NCBI GenBank assembly: GCA_001788925.1
Contig: MFXS01000010.1
Span: 1 to 33,769, forward strand
Source: Candidatus Peribacteria bacterium RIFCSPHIGHO2_01_FULL_55_13
GTDB lineage: Bacteria; Patescibacteriota; Gracilibacteria; Peribacterales; Peribacteraceae
Length of the DNA: 33,769 nt
Direction: 5' to 3'
Below the pieces are notes generated by a model, which was not told the origin of the DNA, did no database searches, and saw only the letters and a program-made list of their open reading frames with translations. Positions 16,277 through 24,018 of this stretch are shown piece after piece (position 1 is the stretch's first letter; every line of letters starts with the position of its first letter). The position numbers and the translations under genes were made by a program.

Positions 16277-16715
16277 GAGCGCGAATGGTGTTGTAAAATT
16301 CAATAAGATGATGAATTGATTCATCCATGGTTCCTAATTGCAGTGACTTTAAATTCTTTTTTACATCTGCATTAACCCCAATACCGGTTTTGATTCTTAG
16401 GGTTCTCTTATCATTGATATTTGCGTTATCGTCGATAATTTCACAGTTTGGGATTTTGCTTACCCAAGAACGGAGATGAGAAGATAAGTGATATTTATTT
16501 GATGTTAATTCTAAAATCGAAAAGCTAAAGGCCGTCGGTCCAAACACATTCCACTCCGACTGAAGTGAGACATTTTCATGTACACCTTTATTAAGAGACG
16601 CAATGTGCTTCAAGATCTTATTAGCAATACTTACAGAACCGCCAACGAATGATTTTGATGTTGCATCGCATTTGATTCCATAAATGCCTATGAGTCCACG
16701 TCGAGCGTTTTCCAT
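16269..16715 (-). CDS. GIY-YIG-like protein, degenerate copy 2
   Basis: A 148-residue paralogue of the neighbouring GIY-YIG gene. The first motif is kept (GIYGIKC), but YIG has become FVG and the conserved arginine region reads SIANKILKH, so nuclease activity is doubtful. The block SEWNVFGPTAFSFSILEL and the C-terminal LKSLQLGTMDESIHHLI align with copy 1. It may bind the same DNA without cutting, for instance as a regulator or partner. A -10 hexamer TATACT (16727-16722), inside the end of the recombinase gene, is 6 nt before the ATG. Confidence 0.65.
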   Translation of the reverse strand: MENARRGLIGIYGIKCDATSKSFVGGSVSIANKILKHIASLNKGVHENVSLQSEWNVFGPTAFSFSILELTSNKYHLSSHLRSWVSKIPNCEIIDDNANINDKRTLRIKTGIGVNADVKKNLKSLQLGTMDESIHHLIEFYNTIRAHE

Positions 16716-16731
16716 TCTTTAAGTATACAAA

Positions 16732-17694
16732 CTATAAAACTTTTCCATGAAACTTTTTATGAACATCTTTTAATTGGGGATTTGTTACATGTGTATATAC
16801 CTGCGTTGTTCCCAAGTCTTTATGACCAAGTAATTCTTGAACTGATCGGAGATCAGCGCCGTTTCTAAGTAAGTCAGTAGCAAACGAATGGCGCAGCGTA
16901 TGCGGTGTAGGATGATTCATTAACCCTGCCAACTTGGCATACTTCACGACGATTCTATAAATTGAATTGCTTGATAATCTATATTTTTCACCAGGAGGTA
17001 GTTCCAGATTGGCTTTGTCGAATTTACTAATAAATAGTGGATAAAGGTGATCGAGTCGAACTGCTAAGTAGCTCTTCAGGGCTTCGACAGATTGGTCACT
17101 AACAAACACAACCCGGATCTTCCCCCTCTTACCGCGAACACTGATTTCACGGGTGATAAAATTAAGATCTGCGACATTAAGACTTCTGAGCTCCGCAAGA
17201 CGCAAACCTGTTGAAAAGAATAATTCTAGGATTGCTCTGTCTCTTTTACCAATCTTGGTGCTTGAATCTGGAGCATTTAAAAGAATTATAAGATCTTCTC
17301 GAAATAGAACCTTGACCTTCCGCTCTTCTTCCTTGAGACGAGTAATTCGATCTGGTGGATATACATTGAGTTCTTCCTCTCTCATCAAATATCGCAAGAA
17401 AGCACGAAGGATTGTCAAATGATGATTTTTTGTGCGGACTGCCAGCTGCTTTCCATGCCTCGTGATATGTGTATGAAGAGATGCTTTATACATGCGGATT
17501 GTTTGCTTGGAAAGCAGCAGCGGATCATCGACATCACAAAGAGCTGACAGCAGTTGTAATGATTCGCGGTAGGCCTTAATTGTTAAGGGTGATTTATTTT
17601 CCTCCGCCTGCAAAAATATTAAGTAGCGGTCAATGGCGTGGCCAAGGGGGGTTAACGTTGTCGCTTCAGCCGCTGTGGATGGTTTCGGTGACAT
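16732..17694 (-). CDS. XerC/XerD-like tyrosine recombinase
   Basis: Site-specific recombinase of the phage-integrase/Xer family. The N-terminal SAM-like core-binding domain (residues about 15-110) precedes the catalytic domain. All catalytic residues are visible: R165 (TGLRLAEL), a Lys in the GKRGK hairpin near 190, H265-x-x-R268 (HTLRHSFATDLLRNGA), H291 and the nucleophile Y300 (TQVYTHV). The 320-residue length is right for Xer. A dif-like 28-bp site lies about 110 bp upstream of its start, as in single-Xer systems where recombinase and site are adjacent. It could be the chromosome-dimer resolvase of this genome or the integrase of a Xer-using mobile element. The AT-rich codon use and truncated neighbour favour the latter or past transfer. 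Confidence 0.85.
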   Translation of the reverse strand: MSPKPSTAAEATTLTPLGHAIDRYLIFLQAEENKSPLTIKAYRESLQLLSALCDVDDPLLLSKQTIRMYKASLHTHITRHGKQLAVRTKNHHLTILRAFLRYLMREEELNVYPPDRITRLKEEERKVKVLFREDLIILLNAPDSSTKIGKRDRAILELFFSTGLRLAELRSLNVADLNFITREISVRGKRGKIRVVFVSDQSVEALKSYLAVRLDHLYPLFISKFDKANLELPPGEKYRLSSNSIYRIVVKYAKLAGLMNHPTPHTLRHSFATDLLRNGADLRSVQELLGHKDLGTTQVYTHVTNPQLKDVHKKFHGKVL

Positions 17695-17781
17695 ATACAG
17701 TGATTATCGTGTGAATGTTGAGAAACAGAGGAATTGTACGCCTGGAGGGAAGGGGAAGTTTTGGCTGTCAGAGCAGGGAAG

Positions 17782-17805
17782 TAGGGTTTTCCACATTAAA
17801 CCCTA
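17782..17805. repeat. Small hairpin abutting the dif-like site
   Basis: TAGGGTTT (17782-17789) and AAACCCTA (17798-17805) form an 8-bp perfect stem with an 8-nt loop. It shares its last base with the first base of the dif-like site. It may be an accessory element or the trace of a transcript end. Confidence 0.5.
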
Positions 17806-17832
17806 TTCAAGATAATGCATTTTATCTTGAGT
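17805..17832. other. dif-like Xer recombination site
   Basis: The 28 bp divide as an 11-bp left arm attcaagataa, a 6-bp centre tgcatt and an 11-bp right arm ttatcttgagt. The inner 9 bp of each arm are perfectly inverted (17807-17815 and 17822-17830). The inner ends ATAA/TTAT and the 11-6-11 layout match known dif sites; the right arm agrees with the Escherichia coli XerD arm at 8 of 11 bases. The octamer tattcaag is repeated directly at 17804-17811 and 17832-17839. Confidence 0.65.
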
Positions 17833-17862
17833 ATTCAAGTGACTGTATAGAGAATGTGTTCT

Positions 17863-17871
17863 TGTTATACT
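17863..17871 (+). promoter_or_regulatory. Extended -10 of the 237-aa gene
   Basis: TGt-TATACT at 17863-17871 lies 28 nt before the ATG at 17900. The short leader has no ribosome-binding site. Confidence 0.5.
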
Positions 17872-17899
17872 GCTGCGCTAAAGTCCCAGCTCAGCATCT

Positions 17900-18613
17900 A
17901 TGTCAAATGCAGAACTTCCATCGGGCGACAGAGAAAGATCGCGGGCACGAATACTGCACGCACTTCCGAACGAAGAACTGGAGCGTCTTCTGGAGGAGAT
18001 GCGGGTGGAGCGTGAGATGTTGATGAATGTCACTGCAGACAATCGCCCCATTGGCATTTCTGTCATGCAGGCGGATATTTCTATTGCTCCCCTGTTGCCC
18101 ACGGAAGACGGCGCTCCGTTCAGCGTAGAAATCGATCCGGATAAGCCATTCCAGCTCACAGCTCTCCTTCCCAAACGCGAGATTGCTCTCGCGGATGGTT
18201 TTTCCATGCAGGAAATTTGTATGTCCGGCCATACAGAAGATGATGAGTTGCGCAGCATCCACGACCAGGGAAAGATCCTTCAGGGGGTCGCTTTGCTCTC
18301 GAGAAAAAATGCAAAGCTTCATAACATTTACGTGCCAAAGAGGATTGTTGATCACATGCCGCAAATTGAGGGCGGTGAGATCAAGCGGGATGAAACTGAT
18401 CTCATGTTGGAAAAAACCGAGTCCGGACATGAAACAGTTTCTCAAACACTTATTTTTTGGCGTGTGAGGTCTGATATAGCACAAACCCTCGATAGAGGAA
18501 TTTCTCCAGTGCATCAGCCGCTTCTCCATCTACCAGGAGCAAAACAACCGCTGGCCGCTTTCCGCTTTGAAATCAAGCCAAGACAAAGTCAACCAGGGGC
18601 TACCACCATGTAA
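17900..18613 (+). CDS. Unrecognised soluble protein (237 aa)
   Basis: No family is recognised. The N-terminal third is strongly charged and helical (RERSRARILHALPNEELERLLEEMRVEREML). The remainder looks mixed alpha/beta, with several Met, Ile and Pro. There is no signal peptide, membrane segment or repeated motif. Host-like GC-rich codon use separates it from the AT-rich recombinase segment on its left. It overlaps the convergent YdcF-like gene by 25 bp. The promoter just upstream supports expression. Confidence 0.6.
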   Translation: MSNAELPSGDRERSRARILHALPNEELERLLEEMRVEREMLMNVTADNRPIGISVMQADISIAPLLPTEDGAPFSVEIDPDKPFQLTALLPKREIALADGFSMQEICMSGHTEDDELRSIHDQGKILQGVALLSRKNAKLHNIYVPKRIVDHMPQIEGGEIKRDETDLMLEKTESGHETVSQTLIFWRVRSDIAQTLDRGISPVHQPLLHLPGAKQPLAAFRFEIKPRQSQPGATTM

Positions 18614-19188
18614 TACAACATCGCCGCTACTTCCCGCGCCACACTCCGGATCGTAAACGCATCATTCGGAGGAGTATCCGCCGGATACACCGGTAACTTC
18701 CCCCATCCCTGGAGCTGCGCAAGATACTGAATACGCGCGAGGTGGTAGTGATCGCTGATACCGACAATCGATGCGCAGTCTGCAACGAGTGGCCGAGCGT
18801 ACACCAGGTTCTCCCAGGTGGAAGTCGCCTCTTCTTCCAGCGTGATGATCGCGGGATCAACTCCCCTGCGCATCGCAACGCCACGCATCACGGCAGCTTC
18901 GGATTCATTGCTGGCGGCTCCCCTGCCGCCAGTAAAGATGAGGCGATCCACCATCCCCTCGTGGACAAGCCGGGCGGCCGTTGAAGTCCGGCGGGTGATC
19001 CCCGGCCCCGGATCGTCGGTCCTGTGGACGGCTGCCCCGAAGACGAGGCCGCATTCGACCGGAAGGAAGGCATCGCCCTCAAATGCGATCAGAATGCGGG
19101 CAGTGAGGGCAAGAATGGCTATGGCAAGGGCCAATCCACCATACAGGCATGCGGTAAAAAACAGCCGAATAGGAGCACTTTTGATCAT
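18589..19188 (-). CDS. YdcF/SanA-like (DUF218) membrane protein
   Basis: A 199-residue protein with one N-terminal membrane segment (about residues 10-35) and a DUF218-type domain. The latter shows LVFGAAVHR, the acceptor region RRTSTAARLVHEG, LIFTGGRGAASNESEAAVM and ENLVYARP. Relatives such as SanA and ElyC influence the cell envelope; their exact chemistry is not settled. The ATG at 19188 overlaps the stop of the upstream baseplate-J-like gene (ATGA), so the two are co-translated. That is why I reject the longer start at 19269. Last gene of the minus-strand cluster that includes pgk. Confidence 0.82.
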   Translation of the reverse strand: MIKSAPIRLFFTACLYGGLALAIAILALTARILIAFEGDAFLPVECGLVFGAAVHRTDDPGPGITRRTSTAARLVHEGMVDRLIFTGGRGAASNESEAAVMRGVAMRRGVDPAIITLEEEATSTWENLVYARPLVADCASIVGISDHYHLARIQYLAQLQGWGKLPVYPADTPPNDAFTIRSVAREVAAMLYYMVVAPG

Positions 19189-20786
19189 CGGGCGGAGGAA
19201 GAACGCAGCAGCGTTTCGATCGTGATATGGGCGGGAATCCTGGGGAGACTGCTGTTCCACGGCGGCCACAGGCGGATATCGGCATTATCGACTTCCGGAA
19301 GGTTACGGAGGATGCGCAGCGCCTCTTCGGTGGTGAGGCCTGTGACAAGCTCGCGGACTTTCTTACTGAACTTTGCGCCGGCGGGCGTGAGCGGATCGAG
19401 AATGAATTGCTCCGTCCCCGAGAGGTCCACCGTGAGCTTGATCCACGAAAGATCGTCGCTGTAGTCGATGACGTGCGCGACAAGGCGGTCCATGCTGATG
19501 GTATCGGGAAGCAGACGCTTGCCGACGCCGACGTGCTCTTCGAGTTCCTTTTTGAGCATGTTCAGGATGTGCTGCGCATCGTAAGCATAGGCCGTGTAGG
19601 TGAGAGACCCCTGCACGGGCACGGAAGTCACCGCTTCCCCCAGAAACTGCCGCGGAAGATCAAAATCATGGAACTCCGCGCGCGTGAGCTCGTCGTAGTA
19701 GAGGATCTCGATGAACGAATCCTTCTCCTGGGTGTTATGGAGCGTCTTCTCCTCATCCACGAGCTGCTTGGCAGTCGCGAGAAGTTCCTGCTCCAGCTGC
19801 TTTCGCGCGGTATCGAGATCTTTCTCATGGAGCACCGTGCGGAAGGACGTTTTCCCGCCGGTGAACGCCGTTCGGTTCTCCGCGTACACTTTCGTACGCT
19901 CGTCGGGCGCGAGTCCCAAAAATTCCCACTCGAGTCCGGCCGGGACGTTACCGCGCTCGCCGATGATCTCGCCATAGAGATCGACATCGGCCGCTTCCAC
20001 CCGCGCGATGACTTCCTCACCGGGCTCTACATTCACGGGATCCAGAAGCAGGAAGATCATGCCGGCGTTGTTGGCGATACGCGTGCCTTTCCGGAGCGAA
20101 TACAGTTCATTCGCTTTATTGACAACCGCGACGTCTCCGTGAGAGTTCTCGCCCACAAAATCTTTGCTTACCTGGTCGAAGGTGAAGCTACGGGTGACTT
20201 CCACGCGGATCGGCCGAAGCTCCATCGTCCGCACACGCGTGGGCACTTCCACGGTGCTCCCCGATTGCACAAGCCACACGTTTGCGGTCTGGCTGACGGT
20301 ATCTTCCCGCGGCCACACGCGGATCTGCGCGGAAGGCAGGAGCCAGAAGAGGACGAAGAAAAAGAGCATCGCACTGATACCCGTCAGGAACCAGATACGC
20401 AGCTTCGGGACGCTCAGAAGCCCCATCGACTGGAGGCGTGAGCGAATCTGCTGCTGCCAAACGTGCGGTGAAAACGCACGCAGCGCCTCCGGGAGCATCG
20501 GGTGACCTTCGAGAAGCATCCGGAAATCGGTGACACGGTCGATGATCCGCAGTCCCTTGGACCGCAGCCCCGTGATAAGTACCTTCTCGCGGACCGCGAA
20601 GCGGGCTCTTCCCCCAAGCCTTGCGCACGCGCTCAAAAATGCGTCGCGCTCCTTCGCACCGGATTCGAGCTCCGCGCCGTATCCCGTGAGAACAATCAGC
20701 AGTTCTCCGCGCTCATCCTCCGCACGCTTGAGTAGCTGCGACCACGACTCCCCTTCCTGCGGCAAAAGGACGGTAAGAGATGTCAT
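19185..20786 (-). CDS. Membrane-anchored baseplate-J-like protein
   Basis: 533 residues: a soluble N-terminal part (about 1-125), one membrane segment near 130-150 and a long exported C-terminal part. Residues roughly 210-290 (RKGTRIANNAGMIFLL to GERGNVPAG) resemble the baseplate J/gp47 fold known from phage tails and contractile systems. Such membrane-anchored proteins are common in Candidate Phyla Radiation genomes, where their role is unknown. No other tail or contractile-system gene is in the window, so a phage origin is not supported. It begins 18 bp after pgk and overlaps the YdcF-like gene. The domain assignment is by pattern only and moderately sure. Confidence 0.65.
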   Translation of the reverse strand: MTSLTVLLPQEGESWSQLLKRAEDERGELLIVLTGYGAELESGAKERDAFLSACARLGGRARFAVREKVLITGLRSKGLRIIDRVTDFRMLLEGHPMLPEALRAFSPHVWQQQIRSRLQSMGLLSVPKLRIWFLTGISAMLFFFVLFWLLPSAQIRVWPREDTVSQTANVWLVQSGSTVEVPTRVRTMELRPIRVEVTRSFTFDQVSKDFVGENSHGDVAVVNKANELYSLRKGTRIANNAGMIFLLLDPVNVEPGEEVIARVEAADVDLYGEIIGERGNVPAGLEWEFLGLAPDERTKVYAENRTAFTGGKTSFRTVLHEKDLDTARKQLEQELLATAKQLVDEEKTLHNTQEKDSFIEILYYDELTRAEFHDFDLPRQFLGEAVTSVPVQGSLTYTAYAYDAQHILNMLKKELEEHVGVGKRLLPDTISMDRLVAHVIDYSDDLSWIKLTVDLSGTEQFILDPLTPAGAKFSKKVRELVTGLTTEEALRILRNLPEVDNADIRLWPPWNSSLPRIPAHITIETLLRSSSAR

Positions 20787-20804
20787 GCAGAGCGTGGGGT
20801 GATG

Positions 20805-22043
20805 TTATTTGCGTGGTTCGACGCGGCTCACCATTGATAAAGCACTGAGCGCCGGGAGCTCCTTTCCACCGATGAACTCGAGCATCGCTCCCCCGCCGGT
20901 GCTCACATAGGTATACGCGTCGATCGGGTATTTGTACCGGGTATGGAAATCGATCGTATCCCCCCCTCCGAGGATGGCCGTGGCTCCGCCTTTGCACGCT
21001 TTCGCGACAGCCTCGGCGATGCGCTTCGTGGCATGGGAGAATCGGTTCAATTCATAGAGCCCGAGAGGCCCGTTCCAGATGATGGTTTTTGCCTTCTCGA
21101 TCACCGCGATGAAGCGCTCGATGCTCACTTTGCCGATGTCATAGATCGCCATATCACCGAGAATATCCTCCACCGGGAGATCCAGCTTGGTCGCGGTTTC
21201 CGTGGCTTCGCTTGCGACAACCACATCCCGCGGCACGTGGATTTTTGCTTTTCCGGCGAGCTCGCTTTGCAGCATCAGTTCCTGGCACTTTTCCATCCAT
21301 TCCTCTTCGTACTTGCTTTCGCCGACATCGAAGCCGCGCGCCGCGATGAACGTATTGGCAACGCAACCGCCGATGAGGACGTCGTCGCCTTTGTTCAAGA
21401 AATGCTCGATCACCGGAATCTTGGTTTCCATCTTCGCACCGCTGATGATGAGCACGACGGGCTTTTGAGGATGCTCCGTCGCCTTGGTCAGATGGGTAAT
21501 CTCTTCTTCCAGCTGCAATCCCATGAACGATGGAAGCAGCTTCGGGACGCCAACCATGCTCGCGTGTGCGCGGTGGCAGTTCGTGAATGCGTCGTTCACG
21601 TAGAGGTCGCCCAGTGACGCGAGTTCTTGGGCAAATGCCGGATCATTCTTTTTTTCTCTCGGATCAAACCGGAGATTTTCCAGAAGCAGGACTTCGCCGG
21701 GCTTCAGCGCTGCAGCCGCTTTTTTTGCAGAGTCGCCGGTGCAGGAATCGGCAAACAGGACTTTGGTCTTGAGAAGTGTTTCGAGAACGGGAACGAGTGG
21801 CTTCTGACTGAACACGGGATCCGGTTTGTCCTTGGGTCGTCCCTGATGCGCCATGAGAATGAGTGATGCGCCACCCTGCAAAATCGCCTGCATGGTGGGA
21901 AGCAGCGTCTCAATGCGTGACGGATCGACAACTTTGCCGTTTTCGATCGGCACATCGAATCCCGCGCGTACAAGAACGCGCCTTCCCTTCAGCGGAGCGT
22001 CTTTCAGGAGCGGATAGGGAAGAGCGACTATTGCCATGCGCAT
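20805..22043 (-). CDS. pgk: Phosphoglycerate kinase
   Basis: Glycolytic enzyme that transfers the phosphate of 1,3-bisphosphoglycerate to ADP. The sequence is full length (412 residues), with both Rossmann-like lobes. Visible family blocks are VRAGFDVPIENGKV, LMAHQGRPKDK, LLLENLRFDPREKKND, NDAFTNCHRAHASMVGVP, the hinge region NGPLGLYE and the nucleotide-binding GGGDTIDF and STGGGAMLEF. The N-terminal motif usually reads VDFNVP, and the SHLGRP motif here is AHQGRP: mild but notable departures in substrate-binding segments. Two start codons lie two residues apart (22043, 22037). It is the second gene of a minus-strand cluster; the shikimate-dehydrogenase-like fragment lies 66 bp upstream. Confidence 0.95.
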   Translation of the reverse strand: MRMAIVALPYPLLKDAPLKGRRVLVRAGFDVPIENGKVVDPSRIETLLPTMQAILQGGASLILMAHQGRPKDKPDPVFSQKPLVPVLETLLKTKVLFADSCTGDSAKKAAAALKPGEVLLLENLRFDPREKKNDPAFAQELASLGDLYVNDAFTNCHRAHASMVGVPKLLPSFMGLQLEEEITHLTKATEHPQKPVVLIISGAKMETKIPVIEHFLNKGDDVLIGGCVANTFIAARGFDVGESKYEEEWMEKCQELMLQSELAGKAKIHVPRDVVVASEATETATKLDLPVEDILGDMAIYDIGKVSIERFIAVIEKAKTIIWNGPLGLYELNRFSHATKRIAEAVAKACKGGATAILGGGDTIDFHTRYKYPIDAYTYVSTGGGAMLEFIGGKELPALSALSMVSRVEPRK

Positions 22044-22109
22044 ATTCTATCGATCCGGAAGCCTGGAGACGAGTCGAGGCGGGTTGACTCCCCTGCCGGA
22101 TGATTGCGC

Positions 22110-22478
22110 TCACGAAAACCAGAGTTCCCGCCTGCGTTCATCGGTATCACCGGTCCAATGGCCCGTAAGGACTCCCCCATCGTTCACGACCGTATCGACT
22201 GCTCCGCGTTTTTTGGCAGAGGCATGAAGAATATCCATCAATGGAAGGATCGGCTGCTGCAGTGCCGGAGTGATGATGTATCCCCGCCGGTCGAAGTGCA
22301 GCATCTCACTCAGGCGCTCGGGCAACGTCGCCGCTGTGCACGGATAGCGGTCCATCGAGCCGTCGATCTTCTCGTCGCGAAACATACGGTTCCACTCTCG
22401 AAGAATCTTCGAGCTCTGAGAGGAGACGCCAAGAACACCGAGGAGGATGCGGTTCGTGGAAATGCGGGATTTCGTCAT
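22110..22478 (-). CDS. Orphan shikimate-dehydrogenase N-terminal-domain protein (122 aa)
   Basis: The whole protein corresponds to the substrate-binding N-terminal domain of AroE. It shows LLGVLGVSSQSSKILREWNRMF, a middle block ending GYIITPALQQPILPLMD, then the strongly conserved type KRGAVDTVVNDGGVLTGHWTGD. AroE proteins are about 270-280 residues with a NADP-binding Rossmann domain; that domain is wholly absent and the ORF stops naturally. The catalytic lysine of the 'PHK' motif is replaced (ITPALQQP), and the serines of the usual SxS motif are only partly kept. Dehydrogenase activity is therefore unlikely; a ligand-binding or regulatory role is possible. It starts 31 bp from the divergent WecA-like gene and probably shares the pgk transcript. 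Confidence 0.65.
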   Translation of the reverse strand: MTKSRISTNRILLGVLGVSSQSSKILREWNRMFRDEKIDGSMDRYPCTAATLPERLSEMLHFDRRGYIITPALQQPILPLMDILHASAKKRGAVDTVVNDGGVLTGHWTGDTDERRRELWFS

Positions 22479-22509
22479 GGGGCGGGGAGCAGTATGCTCT
22501 TACCATAGT

Positions 22510-23556
22510 ATGCCCGATCCCCTGACGCTCTTTCCCCTCACGGCTTTTGGAATCTGCGCCGTTTTGCACGGCATTGCGCTGAGTGTATTTCCGAAACTAG
22601 GACTTCTCGATTTTCCCGAGCGCTACGGACTCACGCGCAGACGCCTCCCCTACCCTACGGGAATTATCAGCGTGAGTGTCTTCATTGCGTACTTCCTGCT
22701 CTTCGATCCTCTCGACATGGCATCCTGGGGAATCGTTGCAGCTGTAGCGGTTCTCGGCATCGTGAACTTCGTTGATGACCGCCGGCCGCTACCGTTTTCC
22801 CTCCGCCTGGCCGTCCAGCTCTTTGCCGCTCTGCTGATCTTTCTGACCGGCACCCGGATCTTCACGATCACGAATCCCCTTGATGGTATCAGCGCCTTTC
22901 CGATCATCCCGCTCGATACCTGGGTGATCACCTCCGAAACATTCAGCAATCCCTCCGTCATCGGTGCAATTTTCACGATGCTCTGGCTGGGACTCACGAT
23001 GAACGCGCTCAACTGGTTTGATGGCATTCGCGGGCAGGTGAGCGTCGTGTCACTTATCGGATTTTCCACAATCGGCGCGCTTTCACTCAGCAGCCGCGTG
23101 AATGATCCGCAGCTGGCGCTCCTCGCTTTCATCCTCGCGGGCACTGCAGGCGCAGCACTTGTTTTTGATTTCCCGCCTGCAAAAGTTCTGATGGGAGACA
23201 CCGGCTCGATATTCTTCGGGCTGATGCTCGGCGTCCTCACGATCTATGCCGGAGGAAAAGTGGCGACTGGCTTTCTGGTGCTGGGTGTACCACTCCTCGA
23301 CAGCGTCATCGTCGTCGTGCGCCGGCTGCTCAAAGGCTCCTCGCCGTTCAAGGGAAACACGGTCGACGAACACCTGCATCATCGGCTTCTGCGCGCAGGA
23401 TGGAGCGAGCGGCAGGTCATCGCACTCACTGCCTTTCTTGGTACAAGCTTCGGTGTTGCAGCGCTGTTTATGGATACGCTGCAGAAGTTCTTCGCAGGGC
23501 TCGTGCTACTGGCGATCATGTTGGGACTGTCGGTGTATTCGGGAAGAAGATCATGA
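22510..23556 (+). CDS. WecA/MraY-type polyprenyl-phosphate sugar-1-phosphate transferase
   Basis: Polytopic membrane enzyme that transfers a sugar-1-phosphate from a UDP-sugar to undecaprenyl phosphate, the first step in building envelope glycans. About ten hydrophobic segments cover the 348 residues. The family motifs are in order: NFVDDRRPLP with the DD pair, NALNWFDGIRGQ, LMGDTGSIFFG and the late HLHHRLL histidine cluster. The WecA/TagO subgroup is more likely than MraY because of the HxxH-type cytoplasmic loop and the absence of MraY-specific motifs, but this is a judgement by eye. The ATG at 22510 removes 21 unlikely upstream residues. A TATGCT hexamer (22493-22498) may be its -10. Confidence 0.88.
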   Translation: MPDPLTLFPLTAFGICAVLHGIALSVFPKLGLLDFPERYGLTRRRLPYPTGIISVSVFIAYFLLFDPLDMASWGIVAAVAVLGIVNFVDDRRPLPFSLRLAVQLFAALLIFLTGTRIFTITNPLDGISAFPIIPLDTWVITSETFSNPSVIGAIFTMLWLGLTMNALNWFDGIRGQVSVVSLIGFSTIGALSLSSRVNDPQLALLAFILAGTAGAALVFDFPPAKVLMGDTGSIFFGLMLGVLTIYAGGKVATGFLVLGVPLLDSVIVVVRRLLKGSSPFKGNTVDEHLHHRLLRAGWSERQVIALTAFLGTSFGVAALFMDTLQKFFAGLVLLAIMLGLSVYSGRRS

Positions 23557-23670
23557 GGATGCGGTTAAGAGAAGTTCTTACGACCCTTTGCTGCTGTCAT
23601 AAACATATTCATGCATACATTGTAGCGTACGCTCTTGCTGGGTACAGGAAAATGGAGCAGCAGCCGGGAT

Positions 23671-23699
23671 TTGCACATCAAATCGAACAACCCTAAAAT
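23671..23699 (+). promoter_or_regulatory. Promoter of the 97-aa gene
   Basis: TTGCAC (23671-23676), a 17-bp spacer and TAAAAT (23694-23699); the ATG at 23709 follows after 9 nt, so the message is nearly leaderless. The rest of 23557-23670 shows nothing convincing. Confidence 0.6.
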
Positions 23700-23708
23700 A
23701 CAAGAGCT

Positions 23709-24002
23709 ATGCATTTCTCTCGAGAGTTCAACTCTGAGCCGACTCATAGAAGCCCCATTCGCCAAATCCAATTTCCGGAAGGTTCACTTGGAATACCCAT
23801 GCCTGATTCACCATTAGTGCATGAAGTTATGCAGAAAATTTTTGCTGATGAAGATGCGATTCTTGAACTGGAGATAGCTGATCTTACAGGATACCTTGCT
23901 GGCCTTCCTCCTCACCTGGCTGAAAGCGACGCGTTTTCAGCATACAGAGACCGCCTCGCAAGACTGACTGCTGAAAAAGAAGGGCGAGAACAACAATCTT
24001 AA
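23709..24002 (+). CDS. Unrecognised small acidic protein (97 aa)
   Basis: Soluble, with a polar N-terminal third and a helical, acidic middle (EVMQKIFADEDAILELEIADL), ending in a charged helix. I recognise no family. A good promoter abuts the start codon. It converges on the M23 peptidase gene with a 16-bp gap. Composition is host-like. Confidence 0.6.
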   Translation: MHFSREFNSEPTHRSPIRQIQFPEGSLGIPMPDSPLVHEVMQKIFADEDAILELEIADLTGYLAGLPPHLAESDAFSAYRDRLARLTAEKEGREQQS

Positions 24003-24018
24003 AGCTCAGAGCAGATCA

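Larger units (their letters stand above)
15842..17832. mobile_element. AT-rich inserted segment with two GIY-YIG genes, tyrosine recombinase and dif-like site
   Basis: The left edge cuts the ORF6N gene at about 15842; the right edge is not sharp and I place it at the end of the dif-like site. All three genes are on the minus strand and share AT-rich codon use distinct from the flanking genes. The nine-base TTTATAGTT at about 15842 recurs inverted near 16730, between the recombinase and the GIY-YIG pair, so the pair alone may be a separate insert. No long direct repeats marking the ends were found. Confidence 0.5.

Noticed and set aside
15842-16739. TTTATAGTT / AACTATAAA as terminal inverted repeats of a GIY-YIG element
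   Set aside because: Nine bases of AT-rich sequence 0.9 kb apart are easily due to chance; no target-site duplication was seen.
19185-20786. Reading the baseplate-J-like gene as part of a prophage or contractile injection system
   Set aside because: No sheath, tube, tail, lysis or packaging genes are nearby, and the protein has a membrane anchor.
23553-23696. A 47-codon frame overlapping the WecA-like stop (ATGA)
   Set aside because: It could be coupled to the transferase, but composition is uneven (Cys, His, Tyr runs), the next gene's promoter lies inside it, and nothing supports a product.
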